DNA from: RGIG5327 sp045612485
GTDB taxonomy: Bacteria; Verrucomicrobiota; Lentisphaeria; Victivallales; UBA1829
NCBI GenBank assembly: GCA_045612485.1
Contig: JAZKZE010000080.1
Location: forward strand, 1 to 28,805
Direction of reading: 5' to 3'
Length of the DNA: 28,805 nt
Shown here: one piece after another, positions 14,764 to 22,903 of the stretch
How the letters are laid out: each line of letters begins with the position of its first letter
Numbering within the stretch: position 1 is the first letter of the stretch
Made by a program: the position numbers and the translations under genes
The notes under the pieces: model-generated
What the model saw: only the letters and a program-made list of their open reading frames with translations
Told to the model about the DNA's origin: nothing
The model's database searches: none

Positions 14764-16003
14764 TGTCTTCGTTATCCGTGTTTTCTTCTGCGTTCTGATT
14801 TTCTGCGTTATTCTGCTGCTCTTTCTCTTTTGCCATCTTCTGTGCGATTCCGGCGATTTCTTTTGTTGCAGCATTTTTCAGCTCATAGGCAATACGCTGT
14901 CTGGTTACGGAGATCATACTGCCGGACAGATCTTTGATGACAGTGGATGCAGAAACCCATTTATTTGTGTAGAATTTAAGCTGGGTTTCCGGGGTAAGTG
15001 CGGCAAAATCGAATTTTTCTTTATTTCTTTTGCTTTTTTCCACCTGTTCTGCAATTTTTCTTTCATCCTTTATGCCGTAAAAAATAAATCCGGCTTTGTC
15101 ATTCTTTTCCACCTGTTCTTTCAAGCGTTTGTTTGTAAGGCTGATGATCGCACTGAATTTTTTCGCTCTGTGTTCTTTCATTCCATTATCTACATAACGC
15201 TGACAGAGTCTTTCATTTTCTTTTTCATCAAAACGGGCGCGGACTTCTGCGGAGAGATTTCTTTTGGGAATCGTACGGGAATTGATCATAATTGAACGTC
15301 CGCCGATGCCGTAGCCGTAAAAAGTTCCGCTGATCCGGTAATGATTTCTGCCGTTGCTGTAAGTGATATTTTCCACTTTCTGACCTTTTTTATAGAGAGG
15401 ATATTTTTTCTTAGCCTCCTGTATCAGTTTTGCGGCAATGGATTTATCCAGACCTGCATATTCTTTTTCCACCTGTTCTTTGGCATACTCCCTTGCCTTT
15501 GCCCGGGTTGCTTCCAGAGGTTTGCCGGCGGGACTGGCGGATGCTCCCCCCAGAATACCGTTTTTGGGGGAGGAAATCTTTTCTTCCAGCTTCTGCTGAT
15601 AAGTTTTTGTTTTTTCATCAAGAGTATCCAGTGTGGCTTTTACCAACTCGTCAATAAACTGACCGTCTGTGGTACTTTTATCTTTGCTTCTGTACTTTTC
15701 CTCCAGCCCCTTAATGGATTCTGCAATATATTTTTCCCGTTCTTTTTTGCCGGGAAGAAGAGCTTTTTCCATCATTTCCGTGATTTTTTCTGTTCTTTTC
15801 AGAGATACTTCATAATCTTTTCTGTCAATATTCGTGCGCAGTCTGGCAGTATAGGGGTAAAGTTCATCCGCAGACTGGAGATTTTCTGTACCTTCCCCGC
15901 TGCCGGGTTCATTGGCACCCTGATCCGGAAGTTCCTGACCTCTTACAGAAAACATGCAGAAAAATACTGCGGCAACAGACAATGCAAAAAACTTTTTCAT
16001 CAT
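14747..16003 (-). CDS. Secreted protein of unknown function
   Basis: 418 residues, no family recognised. The signal peptide is clear: MMKKFFALSVAAVFFCMFSVRGQ with likely cleavage near residue 22. The mature part starts with an acidic low-complexity stretch (DQGANEPGSGEGTEN), then helical, Lys/Glu-rich sequence with coiled-coil character (about 55-200). A compact beta-like segment follows (HYRISGTFYGYGIGGRSIMINSRTIPKRNL, about 222-252), then more helix, and the end is Asn/Glu-rich (QQNNAENQNAEENTDNED). GGAG sits 6 nt before the ATG. It is the first gene of a minus-strand run with recX, the esterase and the ZIP gene. It is probably periplasmic. Confidence 0.75.
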   Translation of the reverse strand: MMKKFFALSVAAVFFCMFSVRGQELPDQGANEPGSGEGTENLQSADELYPYTARLRTNIDRKDYEVSLKRTEKITEMMEKALLPGKKEREKYIAESIKGLEEKYRSKDKSTTDGQFIDELVKATLDTLDEKTKTYQQKLEEKISSPKNGILGGASASPAGKPLEATRAKAREYAKEQVEKEYAGLDKSIAAKLIQEAKKKYPLYKKGQKVENITYSNGRNHYRISGTFYGYGIGGRSIMINSRTIPKRNLSAEVRARFDEKENERLCQRYVDNGMKEHRAKKFSAIISLTNKRLKEQVEKNDKAGFIFYGIKDERKIAEQVEKSKRNKEKFDFAALTPETQLKFYTNKWVSASTVIKDLSGSMISVTRQRIAYELKNAATKEIAGIAQKMAKEKEQQNNAENQNAEENTDNEDNALPQ

Positions 16004-16058
16004 CTCTGACTCCTTCTATTTTTATAAATCACTTTCTTTTTCCCGATTTTTAGCAATC

Positions 16059-16091
16059 CGGTTTTGAAAAAACCGTTTTATAATCTATATT
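16059..16091 (+). promoter_or_regulatory. Promoter of rnhC with inverted repeat over the -35 box
   Basis: TTGAAA (16064-16069), 16-bp spacer, TATATT (16086-16091). The -35 box sits in a perfect 7-bp inverted repeat CGGTTTT-GAA-AAAACCG (16059-16075), which could be an operator. The leader to the chosen ATG is about 100 nt. An in-frame TTG start at 16104 is unlikely: it is only 12 nt past the -10 box and has no ribosome site. Confidence 0.65.
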
Positions 16092-16196
16092 GTATAGTTC
16101 TTTTTGTCAATTCCCCATACAGGGAAAATATGCAAAATAACTGTAAAAAAGCTGAAAAAGAGTGTGAAATCAAAAAAAATAAGATGTTTTGCCGTT

Positions 16197-17186
16197 ATGG
16201 AAAAGAAAAATAGTTTTGTTTTTAATATCACGGAAGAGGACAGCCGGAAATTACAGCAGATCCTTGAAGAAAAAGCTTTTCTCATTACTTCCCTGCCTTA
16301 TGCACGGTTCAAAGGAGTAAAGGAAAAGGTCAATGTTACTTCCTATGAAAGTGGAAAACTTGTCATTCAGGGGGCAGGAGCTTCCGAATTTGTGGAGTTT
16401 ATTCTGGAACCGGAGATCCTGAAAGAACGCTCATTCGATCCCCTTCTCCGTAATGAGGAAATAAAAGAAACCAAAGAAGCTCCCCCTTTTGATCCGGCTT
16501 CTTTTGTTTCCCATGCCGGAATAGATGAAAGCGGTAAGGGGGATTTTTTCGGTCCTCTTGTTATTTCCTGTGCCTTCGTTCCGGATGCGGAAACCGCAAA
16601 AAAACTTCTTGACGCAGGTGTGAAAGATTCCAAACAGATCAAATCGGATGCCGCGATCCTCAAAATCGCTTCTCTTATCCGCAATACTCTAAAAGATGCC
16701 TGTTCCATTGTTGCCATAGGACCCGAAGCATACAATAATCTCTATGAAAGGATCGGTAATCTCAATCATCTCCTTGCCTGGGGACATGCCAAAGCATTGA
16801 CCACTCTTCTGGAAAAGCATCCGGAATGTAAAAAGGCTATCGGAGATAAATTTGCCGATGAAAGACTTGTCCGCAATGCCTTTGCAAAAATGCACCGGGA
16901 AGAATTCCAGCTTGAACAGATGGTACGGGCGGAAAGCGATGTGGCGGTTGCCGCAGCTTCCATTCTTGCCAGAGCCGAATTTGTCCGCAGAGTGAAACTT
17001 CTGGAAGAACAAATCGGCACGACTCTTCCCAAAGGGGCAAGCTCCATTGTGGACAAAACTGCAAAACAGCTTGCTGTAAGCGGCGGAGAGGCTCTTTTGC
17101 GTACAGTGGCAAAGATGCATTTCCGTACCGCTTACCGCGCATTGGGGCTTCCTGAGCCGGAAAGAAAGACTTTTTTCAGAAGATAA
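16197..17186 (+). CDS. rnhC: Ribonuclease HIII
   Basis: Endonuclease that cleaves the RNA strand of RNA-DNA hybrids, needed in R-loop and primer removal. 329 residues from the ATG at 16197. The N-terminal TBP-like substrate-binding domain of the HIII type (about 1-85) separates it from HII. The catalytic domain opens with GIDESGKGDFFGPLV (D110, E111), the HIII signature; other acidic residues are D144 (VKDSKQI), D217 (AIGDKF) and D248 (RAESDVAVAAASILAR). No clear ribosome site precedes the ATG. It has its own promoter (16064-16091). It ends 89 nt before nfeD, which also has its own promoter. Confidence 0.92.
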   Translation: MEKKNSFVFNITEEDSRKLQQILEEKAFLITSLPYARFKGVKEKVNVTSYESGKLVIQGAGASEFVEFILEPEILKERSFDPLLRNEEIKETKEAPPFDPASFVSHAGIDESGKGDFFGPLVISCAFVPDAETAKKLLDAGVKDSKQIKSDAAILKIASLIRNTLKDACSIVAIGPEAYNNLYERIGNLNHLLAWGHAKALTTLLEKHPECKKAIGDKFADERLVRNAFAKMHREEFQLEQMVRAESDVAVAAASILARAEFVRRVKLLEEQIGTTLPKGASSIVDKTAKQLAVSGGEALLRTVAKMHFRTAYRALGLPEPERKTFFRR

Positions 17187-17198
17187 CACTTTTTTCCC

Positions 17199-17226
17199 TT
17201 GAAAAACGGGAACAGGGGATTATATT
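17199..17226 (+). promoter_or_regulatory. Promoter of nfeD
   Basis: TTGAAA (17199-17204), 16-bp spacer, TATATT (17221-17226). It lies between rnhC and nfeD. Transcription would start near 17233, so the in-frame TTG at 17225, which overlaps the -10 box, cannot be the start codon. Confidence 0.7.
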
Positions 17227-17275
17227 GCTTGAAAGATCCGTTGAGTTGTCAAAAAAAATGCAATCAGGAGGGAAT

Positions 17276-17896
17276 ATGGGACTGCCGGATATGTTTTTTG
17301 CCGCAGGGGAAAGTTTTTTTTCTACCGGATATGTAACGAAAGTTTACTGGGCTCTTGCCATTGCCGGAAGTATCCTTTTCGGTCTTACTCTGATCTTTTC
17401 ACTTGCCGGGGCAGGCGGTCTGGATGAGGCGGATTTTGATGTGGACAGTGCCGCACCTGTTGAACATCCGGACACGGGAATGTTGGATTTCAAGATTCTT
17501 TCTGTGCGTTCTGTCCTTGCCTTTATGACTGTCTTCGGCTGGGGGGGAGTATTGTGGGGGCATCTGGGACTTAAAGGATTTCTTGTCGCCCTTTTCTGCG
17601 GCCTCTTTACCATGTTTATGACAGCGTATCTGGTTTATCTTGTGATGAAATTGCAGGGGGATGCAAATGTAAGAAGTTGTGATTTCATCGGAAAAGAAGG
17701 TTCCGTTTATGTGGGGATCCCCGGCGGAGAGAAGGAAGAGGGGAAAGTTGTTGTATGTATAGGCGGGGCAACCCATGAGTTGAAGGCTCTTGCTGATGAA
17801 AATATTCCTTCGGGAACAGCGGTGAAAATCGTTGCTTCTGCAGGAAACCGCCGCTATAAAGTGGAAAAAATCTCCGGAAAGCAGGGTGAAAGATGA
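17276..17896 (+). CDS. NfeD-like membrane protein, probable flotillin partner
   Basis: 206-residue membrane protein. Helices at about 22-44 and 78-124 (two or three spans) are followed by a C-terminal soluble beta domain (about 138-198, CDFIGKEGSVYVGIPG to RRYKVEKI) of the OB-fold type in NfeD/YuaF proteins, which partner flotillins. A short acidic loop (DEADFDVDSAAP) joins the first two helices. The ATG at 17276 follows AGGAGGG (17266-17272) closely; upstream in-frame ATG (17258) and TTG (17225) lack ribosome sites or lie in the promoter. The stop overlaps the next start (ATGA), so it is translationally coupled to the flavoprotein gene. The flotillin gene is about 5.3 kb away on the other strand. 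Confidence 0.8.
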   Translation: MGLPDMFFAAGESFFSTGYVTKVYWALAIAGSILFGLTLIFSLAGAGGLDEADFDVDSAAPVEHPDTGMLDFKILSVRSVLAFMTVFGWGGVLWGHLGLKGFLVALFCGLFTMFMTAYLVYLVMKLQGDANVRSCDFIGKEGSVYVGIPGGEKEEGKVVVCIGGATHELKALADENIPSGTAVKIVASAGNRRYKVEKISGKQGER

Positions 17897-18444
17897 AAGA
17901 CAGAAATATTCTTATTGTCAATGGCAGTCCCCGGATGAAGGGAAATACCAGAAGTATTCTGAAAACTCTGGAGAGTTCTTTTCTGGAAAAACCGGAAAAT
18001 AAGGTGGAATTTATTGACATCTGCCGCCATACTCTGAAGGGGTGCGTCAATTGTAATTCCTGTATGAATAATGGCGGAAAATGTGTACATGAGGATGACA
18101 CAAATCTTCTGATGGAAAAAGTCCTGTCTGCCGACGTGATCGTTTTCGGCTCCCCGGTTTACTGGATGGGGGTCACTGCCCAGCTGAAACTTTTTATTGA
18201 CAAATTCTACTGTAAAGATCCGGTTATGCACGATCTGAAAAAGAAGATCGCTGTCATTTCCGTCGGAGCTGCGGAACTTTCCGATGGGCAATACGGGATC
18301 ATTGAAGCGCAATTCAGAGAAATGGCAGAATTTCTCGGCTGGACATTTGTATGCAGTTGTTCCTTTGCCGCATGGCAGGAGGGAGATTGGGAAAAGACGC
18401 CGGAAAACAGAGAAAAAATCAGAGTAACTGCAGAACTTTTCTGA
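17893..18444 (+). CDS. Iron-sulfur flavoprotein of the flavodoxin-like family
   Basis: 183-residue cytosolic NAD(P)H-dependent FMN reductase-like protein. The FMN phosphate-binding loop is at residues 10-19 (NGSPRMKGNT) and the second flavin loop at GSPVYWMGVTAQLKLFIDKF. Four cysteines C51, C54, C57 and C64 form CX2CX2CX6C, the compact spacing known from archaeal-type iron-sulfur flavoprotein (Isf), so a [4Fe-4S] cluster is likely. A redox or stress-response role is inferred. It overlaps nfeD by 4 nt, an odd pairing with a membrane scaffold protein. It ends 18 nt from the convergent panE stop, with no terminator visible between them. Confidence 0.85.
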   Translation: MKDRNILIVNGSPRMKGNTRSILKTLESSFLEKPENKVEFIDICRHTLKGCVNCNSCMNNGGKCVHEDDTNLLMEKVLSADVIVFGSPVYWMGVTAQLKLFIDKFYCKDPVMHDLKKKIAVISVGAAELSDGQYGIIEAQFREMAEFLGWTFVCSCSFAAWQEGDWEKTPENREKIRVTAELF

Positions 18445-18462
18445 GGTAAAGATTTTTTTCTA

Positions 18463-19377
18463 TTATTTCAGCATGGGGGAAAGTTTGTTCAATACTTCCC
18501 GGTTTGCCGGTACTTCCACATCGAATTTTTCCCCCAGTTTGCATAACGTTCCTGCGAAAAGATCCACTTCAATGGGACGGTTCGCGAGAACGTCCTGCAA
18601 CATGGATGTTTTCGCTTCCGGCGGCATATTCAGAATCACATCCATGGCATTTTTTACCATATCTTCCGTATGATTCACACCGGCGGCACGGGCTACTTTC
18701 ACAGCTTCAGACATCAGCTTTTCTGCAAAAGCCAGCATTTCCGGGTTTTTCTGTAATGTACCGTAATCTGCTTTGAATACGGCTGATGTCTGATTGACCC
18801 CTACATTGAGAACATATTTTTTCCACAGGGCACTTTTCATATCTTCCGGGATCTCATAGGCGATCCCGGCTCTGTCAAAAAGACGGGCAACGGTTTGTAC
18901 AGATCCATCAACCGTACGATTGCTTTCTGCACCGAAATAAAGTTTTCCTACGCCGTCATGGCATACTCTTGTACCCTCCCGGATACTTGCATGTCCCATA
19001 AAGAATCCGTACAATGACTGGATACGGGGAAATCTTTTCTGCAAAAGTTCCGGGGCGGAGATCCCGTTCAACAGCGGAAGAATAAGGGTGTCTTCTCCCA
19101 CAAAGGAGGCGATCATTTCCATTGCCGCGGCAAAACCGTGGGATTTTGTGGCAATAAGGATAAGATCTGCTTTTTCTCCGGAGGCATCTTCGGGAGTGAT
19201 CCAGTCAAAGGAGAGTCTTTCCCCGTTGAGGAACACGCCTTTTTCACAGTAACGCCTTAATCTTTCCTCGTCCACAAGAATACGGAAATGTATTCCCGGA
19301 AGTTTTCTCAGGGAAGCGGCGTACAGCATACCGATTGCACCAAGGCCGATTAAAAGAACGTTATCTGTTTTTTTCAT
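18463..19377 (-). CDS. panE: 2-dehydropantoate 2-reductase
   Basis: NADPH-dependent ketopantoate reductase of the pantothenate/CoA pathway; cytosolic. 304 residues, standard length. The dinucleotide fold begins LLIGLGAIGML (GxGxxG at 11-16). ATKSH follows strand 4, LPLLNGI carries the conserved Asn-Gly, and the C-terminal domain has the SALWKKYVLNVGVNQ helix with the expected catalytic lysine and RPIEVDLFAGTL near the end. The family also includes relatives acting on other 2-oxoacids, and no pan genes are adjacent, so the name is by family. The ATG has no good Shine-Dalgarno. A GGAAC-GGCA-GTTCC hairpin lies about 35-50 nt upstream of it. Confidence 0.85.
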   Translation of the reverse strand: MKKTDNVLLIGLGAIGMLYAASLRKLPGIHFRILVDEERLRRYCEKGVFLNGERLSFDWITPEDASGEKADLILIATKSHGFAAAMEMIASFVGEDTLILPLLNGISAPELLQKRFPRIQSLYGFFMGHASIREGTRVCHDGVGKLYFGAESNRTVDGSVQTVARLFDRAGIAYEIPEDMKSALWKKYVLNVGVNQTSAVFKADYGTLQKNPEMLAFAEKLMSEAVKVARAAGVNHTEDMVKNAMDVILNMPPEAKTSMLQDVLANRPIEVDLFAGTLCKLGEKFDVEVPANREVLNKLSPMLK

Positions 19378-19467
19378 TTATGATCATTCTGCCGCAACCT
19401 GTTTACATCCGGGGAACGGCAGTTCCTTTTTGATTTATTTTTTCATTTCCTGTTTTACTGCGTTTGT

Positions 19468-19501
19468 CATTTGAGAGTTCAGGACAGCACTCTCTCAAAT
19501 G
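19468..19501 (-). repeat. Hairpin over the stop codon of the CvpA-like gene
   Basis: Perfect 10-bp inverted repeat CATTTGAGAG (19468-19477) / CTCTCAAATG (19492-19501) with a 14-nt loop. It contains the TGA stop (19495-19497) of the minus gene. No T-run follows, so it may be a 3'-end stabiliser or processing site rather than a terminator. Confidence 0.55.
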
Positions 19502-20265
19502 GCAAGGATACTTTCAATATCTGCTTCATCTTTATTTTCTTTTTTCTCCGGTTTTTTTACTTCCTTTTTCTCCGGGATTTCCTTCTTTACTGCCGGAAGC
19601 GTGGTATTTTCCTTTTTTTCTTTGTTTTCCGGATTCTTTTTCTTTGTTTTCTTTCCGGCTTTTACAGTTTTGTTTTCTTTATTTTCTTCCTTGATCTCTT
19701 CTTTATCTTCCTCTATTTCCGCTTCTTTCTGAAGGAAGGGGAAGGTTTTTTCAATGATCAGCTGCTGTTTTTCACCTTTTCCTGCGGTAAAGAAAAGAAT
19801 ATTGCCCGGACGGAGAAGCCCTTTGGCAACATTGAGGATACCTGCTTTACGCTGTGTACGGGCTTCCCCCTGTTCCCCCTGCAATGCGGGAACCAGAGAT
19901 ACAATACAGCAGAGCAAAAGGGAAACAAGGATCATTCCGGAACAGAATCCAAGAACAAAATTAACAGCCTTTTCCACCGCACCGGGCATCTCATCAGGAA
20001 CCATTTCGTCAAGGATCAAGCTGATAATCTTGCTGAAAATGACCATAAAGACAATAAAAAGAACAATAACAATTCCCGCAGTTTTCCAGGCAGGAGGAAT
20101 GTCCTTGATGTCCTTGAAGAGTTCTGCGATCGCCGGAGAGGCAAGAATTGCAAAATAAACAGAAAAAACGGCACTTATCAGAAAACTCCAGTTCTGGAAA
20201 ACTTTACTTTTTATGGCAGAAAAGCCACCGAACAAACCACCACCGAGTACAGCTAAAAATATCAT
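19495..20265 (-). CDS. CvpA-like membrane protein with Lys/Glu-rich tail
   Basis: 256-residue inner-membrane protein. Four hydrophobic segments lie in the first ~145 residues (MIFLAVLGGGLFGG; WSFLISAVFSVYFAILAS; TAGIVIVLFIVFMVIFSKIISLIL; AVNFVLGFCSGMILVSLLLCCIVSL), an arrangement like the CvpA/colicin V production family, though the match is only by layout. The last ~80 residues are almost wholly Lys, Glu, Asn and Pro (KTKKKNPENKEKKEN and similar), probably disordered and cytosolic. The ATG at 20265 is chosen, with AAAGGA 11 nt upstream; a TTG frame extending to 20328 is hydrophilic and lacks support. It follows the GspE-like gene by 78 nt and is likely cotranscribed. Confidence 0.65.
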   Translation of the reverse strand: MIFLAVLGGGLFGGFSAIKSKVFQNWSFLISAVFSVYFAILASPAIAELFKDIKDIPPAWKTAGIVIVLFIVFMVIFSKIISLILDEMVPDEMPGAVEKAVNFVLGFCSGMILVSLLLCCIVSLVPALQGEQGEARTQRKAGILNVAKGLLRPGNILFFTAGKGEKQQLIIEKTFPFLQKEAEIEEDKEEIKEENKENKTVKAGKKTKKKNPENKEKKENTTLPAVKKEIPEKKEVKKPEKKENKDEADIESILAI

Positions 20266-20343
20266 TTTATCTTTATTCCTTTTATGAATTGGGGATTTTT
20301 TATTTGACCTTGTTACCGGAAAATGCAATACCGGGCTTTATAT

Positions 20344-21816
20344 TTACAGATTTACCGTTGCCCGTTCATATTCTTCCCAGGAGGTTTCCCCCTTGATCAC
20401 AAGACTCATGATCCTTGAACCCATGGCATCGGTGCCCAGATGGGCTTCCACATAGTCTTTCACGTCTGTGATCGTGCTTCCGGGGGTCTCCAGAACCCGG
20501 CGCAGATCATCATCCATGACCAGGAGCTCGAATACGGCAAGTCTTCCTGCATATCCTGTTCCGCCGCATTTTGGACAGCCGGCGGGTTCCTTGATGGATT
20601 CAAACGGTATGTTATACTGCATACAATATGCTTTCTGGGCTTCATCCAGTTCGGCATTTCTTTTACAATGGGGACAGAGTTTTCGGATAAGTCTCTGGGA
20701 AATACTCATCTGGAGTGCTGCTGCAATATTCCGCAGGGGAACTCCCAGGTCGGTAAGACGCACCAGAGTACCGATATTGTCATTACTGTGCAGTGTGGCT
20801 ATGATCAAGTGACCGGTCTGCGCCGCCTGTGCCGCGATCGTGGCGGTCTCTTCATCACGGATCTCTCCCAGACAGATCACATCCGGATTCTGTCGCAGGG
20901 AGTTACGCAAAACTGCCGCAAAGGTGATCCCCGCTTTGGTATTCACCTCGATCTGACTGATATTGGGAACTACCCGTTCCACAGGATCTTCAATGGAAAT
21001 CACATTCTTCTGCCCGTAATCAATAGAGGAGATCATGGCGTACATGGAAGAGGTCTTGCCGCTTTCGGTGGGACCGCAGATCAGGATCATGCCGGACGGC
21101 AGTTTCAATGCCGTACTGATCCCTTTATACTGGGTCGTTGACAATCCGATATCCTTGAGGCTCCGGTTGCCGCTTTCCGATGCGATTACTCTTATCGTGA
21201 TCTTTTCCCCCCCGTAAACCCCTACTGTGGCAACACGGAAGGAGATACCCGTTCCCTTGTACAGCGCATTGAATGAACCATCCTGGGGTCTGCGTTTTTC
21301 AGCAATATCCATACCGGAAAATACTTTGAACATGCTGATGACCGGCAATGCCTCCCGTTCCGGCAAGGTACTGTGAACACGGATAAAACCATCCACCCGC
21401 AACCGGATGAGGTAGGATTCATTTTTCGGATCAATGAAAATATCACTGGTTTTGGATTCAAGGGCATCCCAAATCAGGTTTTTGACGATATATGCCCCAT
21501 CCAGACCGCCGTTTTTCTGGAGCATATCCCTGCCATGTTCATCAAGGATAATGAGATCCTGTTTCTTTTCATTGTTTTTCTTATTTTTCCGGTTGATGTA
21601 TTCTGTGATTTTTTTGCTGTACTGGAAATAGAAAAACAGCGCGGCACCGATCAATCCCATCACAGGACAGAAAAGCACGATACAGGGTTTCAGATTTGCC
21701 GGAATGGAAGAACTTTTCAATTCGTTGATAGATTTTGCCGCCCAGAAGCCGGTCATGAACCAGCAGAAAGAAAATACTGCACCTGTAAAGTTTACAGGTA
21801 AATCCAATAATGACAT
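20344..21816 (-). CDS. GspE/PilB-type secretion ATPase with membrane-spanning N-terminus
   Basis: 490-residue hexameric ATPase of type II secretion/type IV pilus machines. Motifs: arginine-rich core (FRVATVGVYGGEKITIRV), Walker A GPTESGKT (248-255), Asp box VISIEDPVE, Walker B VICLGEIRDEETA (313-325), His box GHLIIATLHSND, and the four zinc-binding cysteines C381, C384, C414 and C417 (CPHC and CPKCGG) typical of assembly rather than retraction ATPases. Unusually, the usual N-terminal domain is replaced by two hydrophobic helices (about 8-27 and 43-64), so the enzyme is probably membrane anchored. Ribosome site AAGGCAGG is modest. The promoter candidate is 21904-21932. No other pilus gene is adjacent; pseudopilin-like genes are 10 kb away. 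Confidence 0.9.
   Translation of the reverse strand: MSLLDLPVNFTGAVFSFCWFMTGFWAAKSINELKSSSIPANLKPCIVLFCPVMGLIGAALFFYFQYSKKITEYINRKNKKNNEKKQDLIILDEHGRDMLQKNGGLDGAYIVKNLIWDALESKTSDIFIDPKNESYLIRLRVDGFIRVHSTLPEREALPVISMFKVFSGMDIAEKRRPQDGSFNALYKGTGISFRVATVGVYGGEKITIRVIASESGNRSLKDIGLSTTQYKGISTALKLPSGMILICGPTESGKTSSMYAMISSIDYGQKNVISIEDPVERVVPNISQIEVNTKAGITFAAVLRNSLRQNPDVICLGEIRDEETATIAAQAAQTGHLIIATLHSNDNIGTLVRLTDLGVPLRNIAAALQMSISQRLIRKLCPHCKRNAELDEAQKAYCMQYNIPFESIKEPAGCPKCGGTGYAGRLAVFELLVMDDDLRRVLETPGSTITDVKDYVEAHLGTDAMGSRIMSLVIKGETSWEEYERATVNL
21781..21799. repeat. 19-bp perfect palindrome just inside the GspE-like gene
   Basis: ACCTGTAAA-G-TTTACAGGT, perfect 9-bp arms around one base. It covers codons 6-12 of the minus-strand gene, 18-36 nt inside the coding start. 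It could be a protein-binding site or a hairpin hindering early translation. Confidence 0.55.
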
Positions 21817-21903
21817 GTTTGCCTGCCTTTTCGTTGTCCTGAATTATCCGTTTATGATAGTAAAAACGCTATTTTCTTGTAAAAACACCCTCATGTACGG
21901 ATT

Positions 21904-21932
21904 AATATACTGTGCCGTATTGTAAAAATCAA
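21904..21932 (-). promoter_or_regulatory. Candidate promoter of the GspE-like gene
   Basis: On the minus strand, TTGATT (21932-21927), 17-bp spacer, TATATT (21909-21904), about 88 nt before the start codon. It resembles the TTGAAA-N16-TATATT set in this window, with one extra spacer base. Confidence 0.45.
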
Positions 21933-22024
21933 ATTTTTTACCACCCGGAAAAGGACTTTCTTTATAAATATTATCCGTATGAGTATGTTGAAAAATTTTC
22001 TTCTCTTTTGCCGGAAATGGAAAA

Positions 22025-22768
22025 TCACCTTTTTTTCTTTCTGAAATATGCTACAAATTCCAGATTTCCTTTAGGGCCTTTCAGCGGGGAATCCGATACA
22101 CTGGAAAGCTCCCATGGGAGATTTTCCGCAACAAAATCACAGACTTTTTTCAGACACATCTGCCGTACATTGTCATCGGTGATGACCCCGCCCGGCGGAA
22201 CAAGGTTTTTCGGAGCTTCAAACTGGGGTTTGACAAGGAGGAAGATCTTTGCATCCTCTTTAAGCAGCGGATCCGCAGAAGGCAGGATCTTTGTACAGGA
22301 GATGAAAGAAACATCCATGACAAGTATATCCAGATCCTCCGGTATGATCTCTCTGGAAAGAAGTTTAGCATTGACTCCTTCCCGTACCTCCACTCTTTTA
22401 TCTGTACGCAGTTTCCAGTGCAGAAGTCCCTTTCCCACATCCACAGCATAGACCTTTGCGGCGTTTTTGCTCAGCATGAGATCGGTAAATCCTCCGGTGG
22501 AAGCACCGATATCCCCGCATACCATGCCTGTAAGATCCGGCGCAAATTTTTCCAGAGAATCCTTGAGTTTCAATGCCCCTCTGCTCACATAAGGACAACC
22601 GGATTCCACCAGAAGCGGGGACTCCATACTCAGCATCTCGGAAGGTTTCTGTACTACATTATCCGGACTTGTACGTACTTTTCCCGCCATGATCAGAATG
22701 GCAGCTTCCTCTTTTTCCGCACAATGCCCCCTGAGGCAAAGAAGTTCATCAGCTCTGCACTTTTTCAT
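22025..22768 (-). CDS. tlyA: TlyA-family rRNA 2'-O-methyltransferase
   Basis: 247-residue S4 plus FtsJ-like methyltransferase, family known for 2'-O-methylation of ribosomal RNA cytidines (once called hemolysin). The S4 RNA-binding domain is at about 1-60 (MKKCRADELLCLRGHCAEKEEA and ILIMAGKV), followed by YVSRGALKL. The SAM site is GDIGASTGGFTD (85-96), then AVDVGKGLLHWKL, MDVSFIS (151-157) and LVKPQFE (178-184), matching the KDKE-type catalytic set. The Shine-Dalgarno is weak. It is divergent from the SpoIIE-type phosphatase gene. Family is clear; the exact rRNA site is not known. Confidence 0.9.
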   Translation of the reverse strand: MKKCRADELLCLRGHCAEKEEAAILIMAGKVRTSPDNVVQKPSEMLSMESPLLVESGCPYVSRGALKLKDSLEKFAPDLTGMVCGDIGASTGGFTDLMLSKNAAKVYAVDVGKGLLHWKLRTDKRVEVREGVNAKLLSREIIPEDLDILVMDVSFISCTKILPSADPLLKEDAKIFLLVKPQFEAPKNLVPPGGVITDDNVRQMCLKKVCDFVAENLPWELSSVSDSPLKGPKGNLEFVAYFRKKKR

Positions 22769-22801
22769 AAAAAAGACCCGTTTACTCCGATTTTATTGGG
22801 A

Positions 22802-22823
22802 TTTTGCATCAAGAAATGCAAAA
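22802..22823. promoter_or_regulatory. Inverted repeat in the tlyA-spoIIE divergent region
   Basis: TTTTGCAT (22802-22809), CAAGAA, ATGCAAAA (22816-22823), perfect 8-bp arms. It lies about 34 nt from the tlyA start and 80 nt from the phosphatase start. No T-run or upstream gene makes it a terminator, so an operator is more likely. Confidence 0.4.
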
Positions 22824-22903
22824 AAATATTTGAAAAAAATACTTTCAGAGATTAAAGTTAATATACATAGGGTAAAAAGTCAAATGAGAGAGATGGAAAT
22901 TTT

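Noticed and set aside
14764..14874. Longer recX start adding a basic 37-residue N-terminus
   Set aside because: It overlaps the upstream gene by 128 nt, has no ribosome site, and is compositionally unlike RecX.
17225..17275. Longer nfeD start at TTG 17225
   Set aside because: The TTG overlaps the predicted -10 box; AGGAGGG directly precedes the ATG at 17276.
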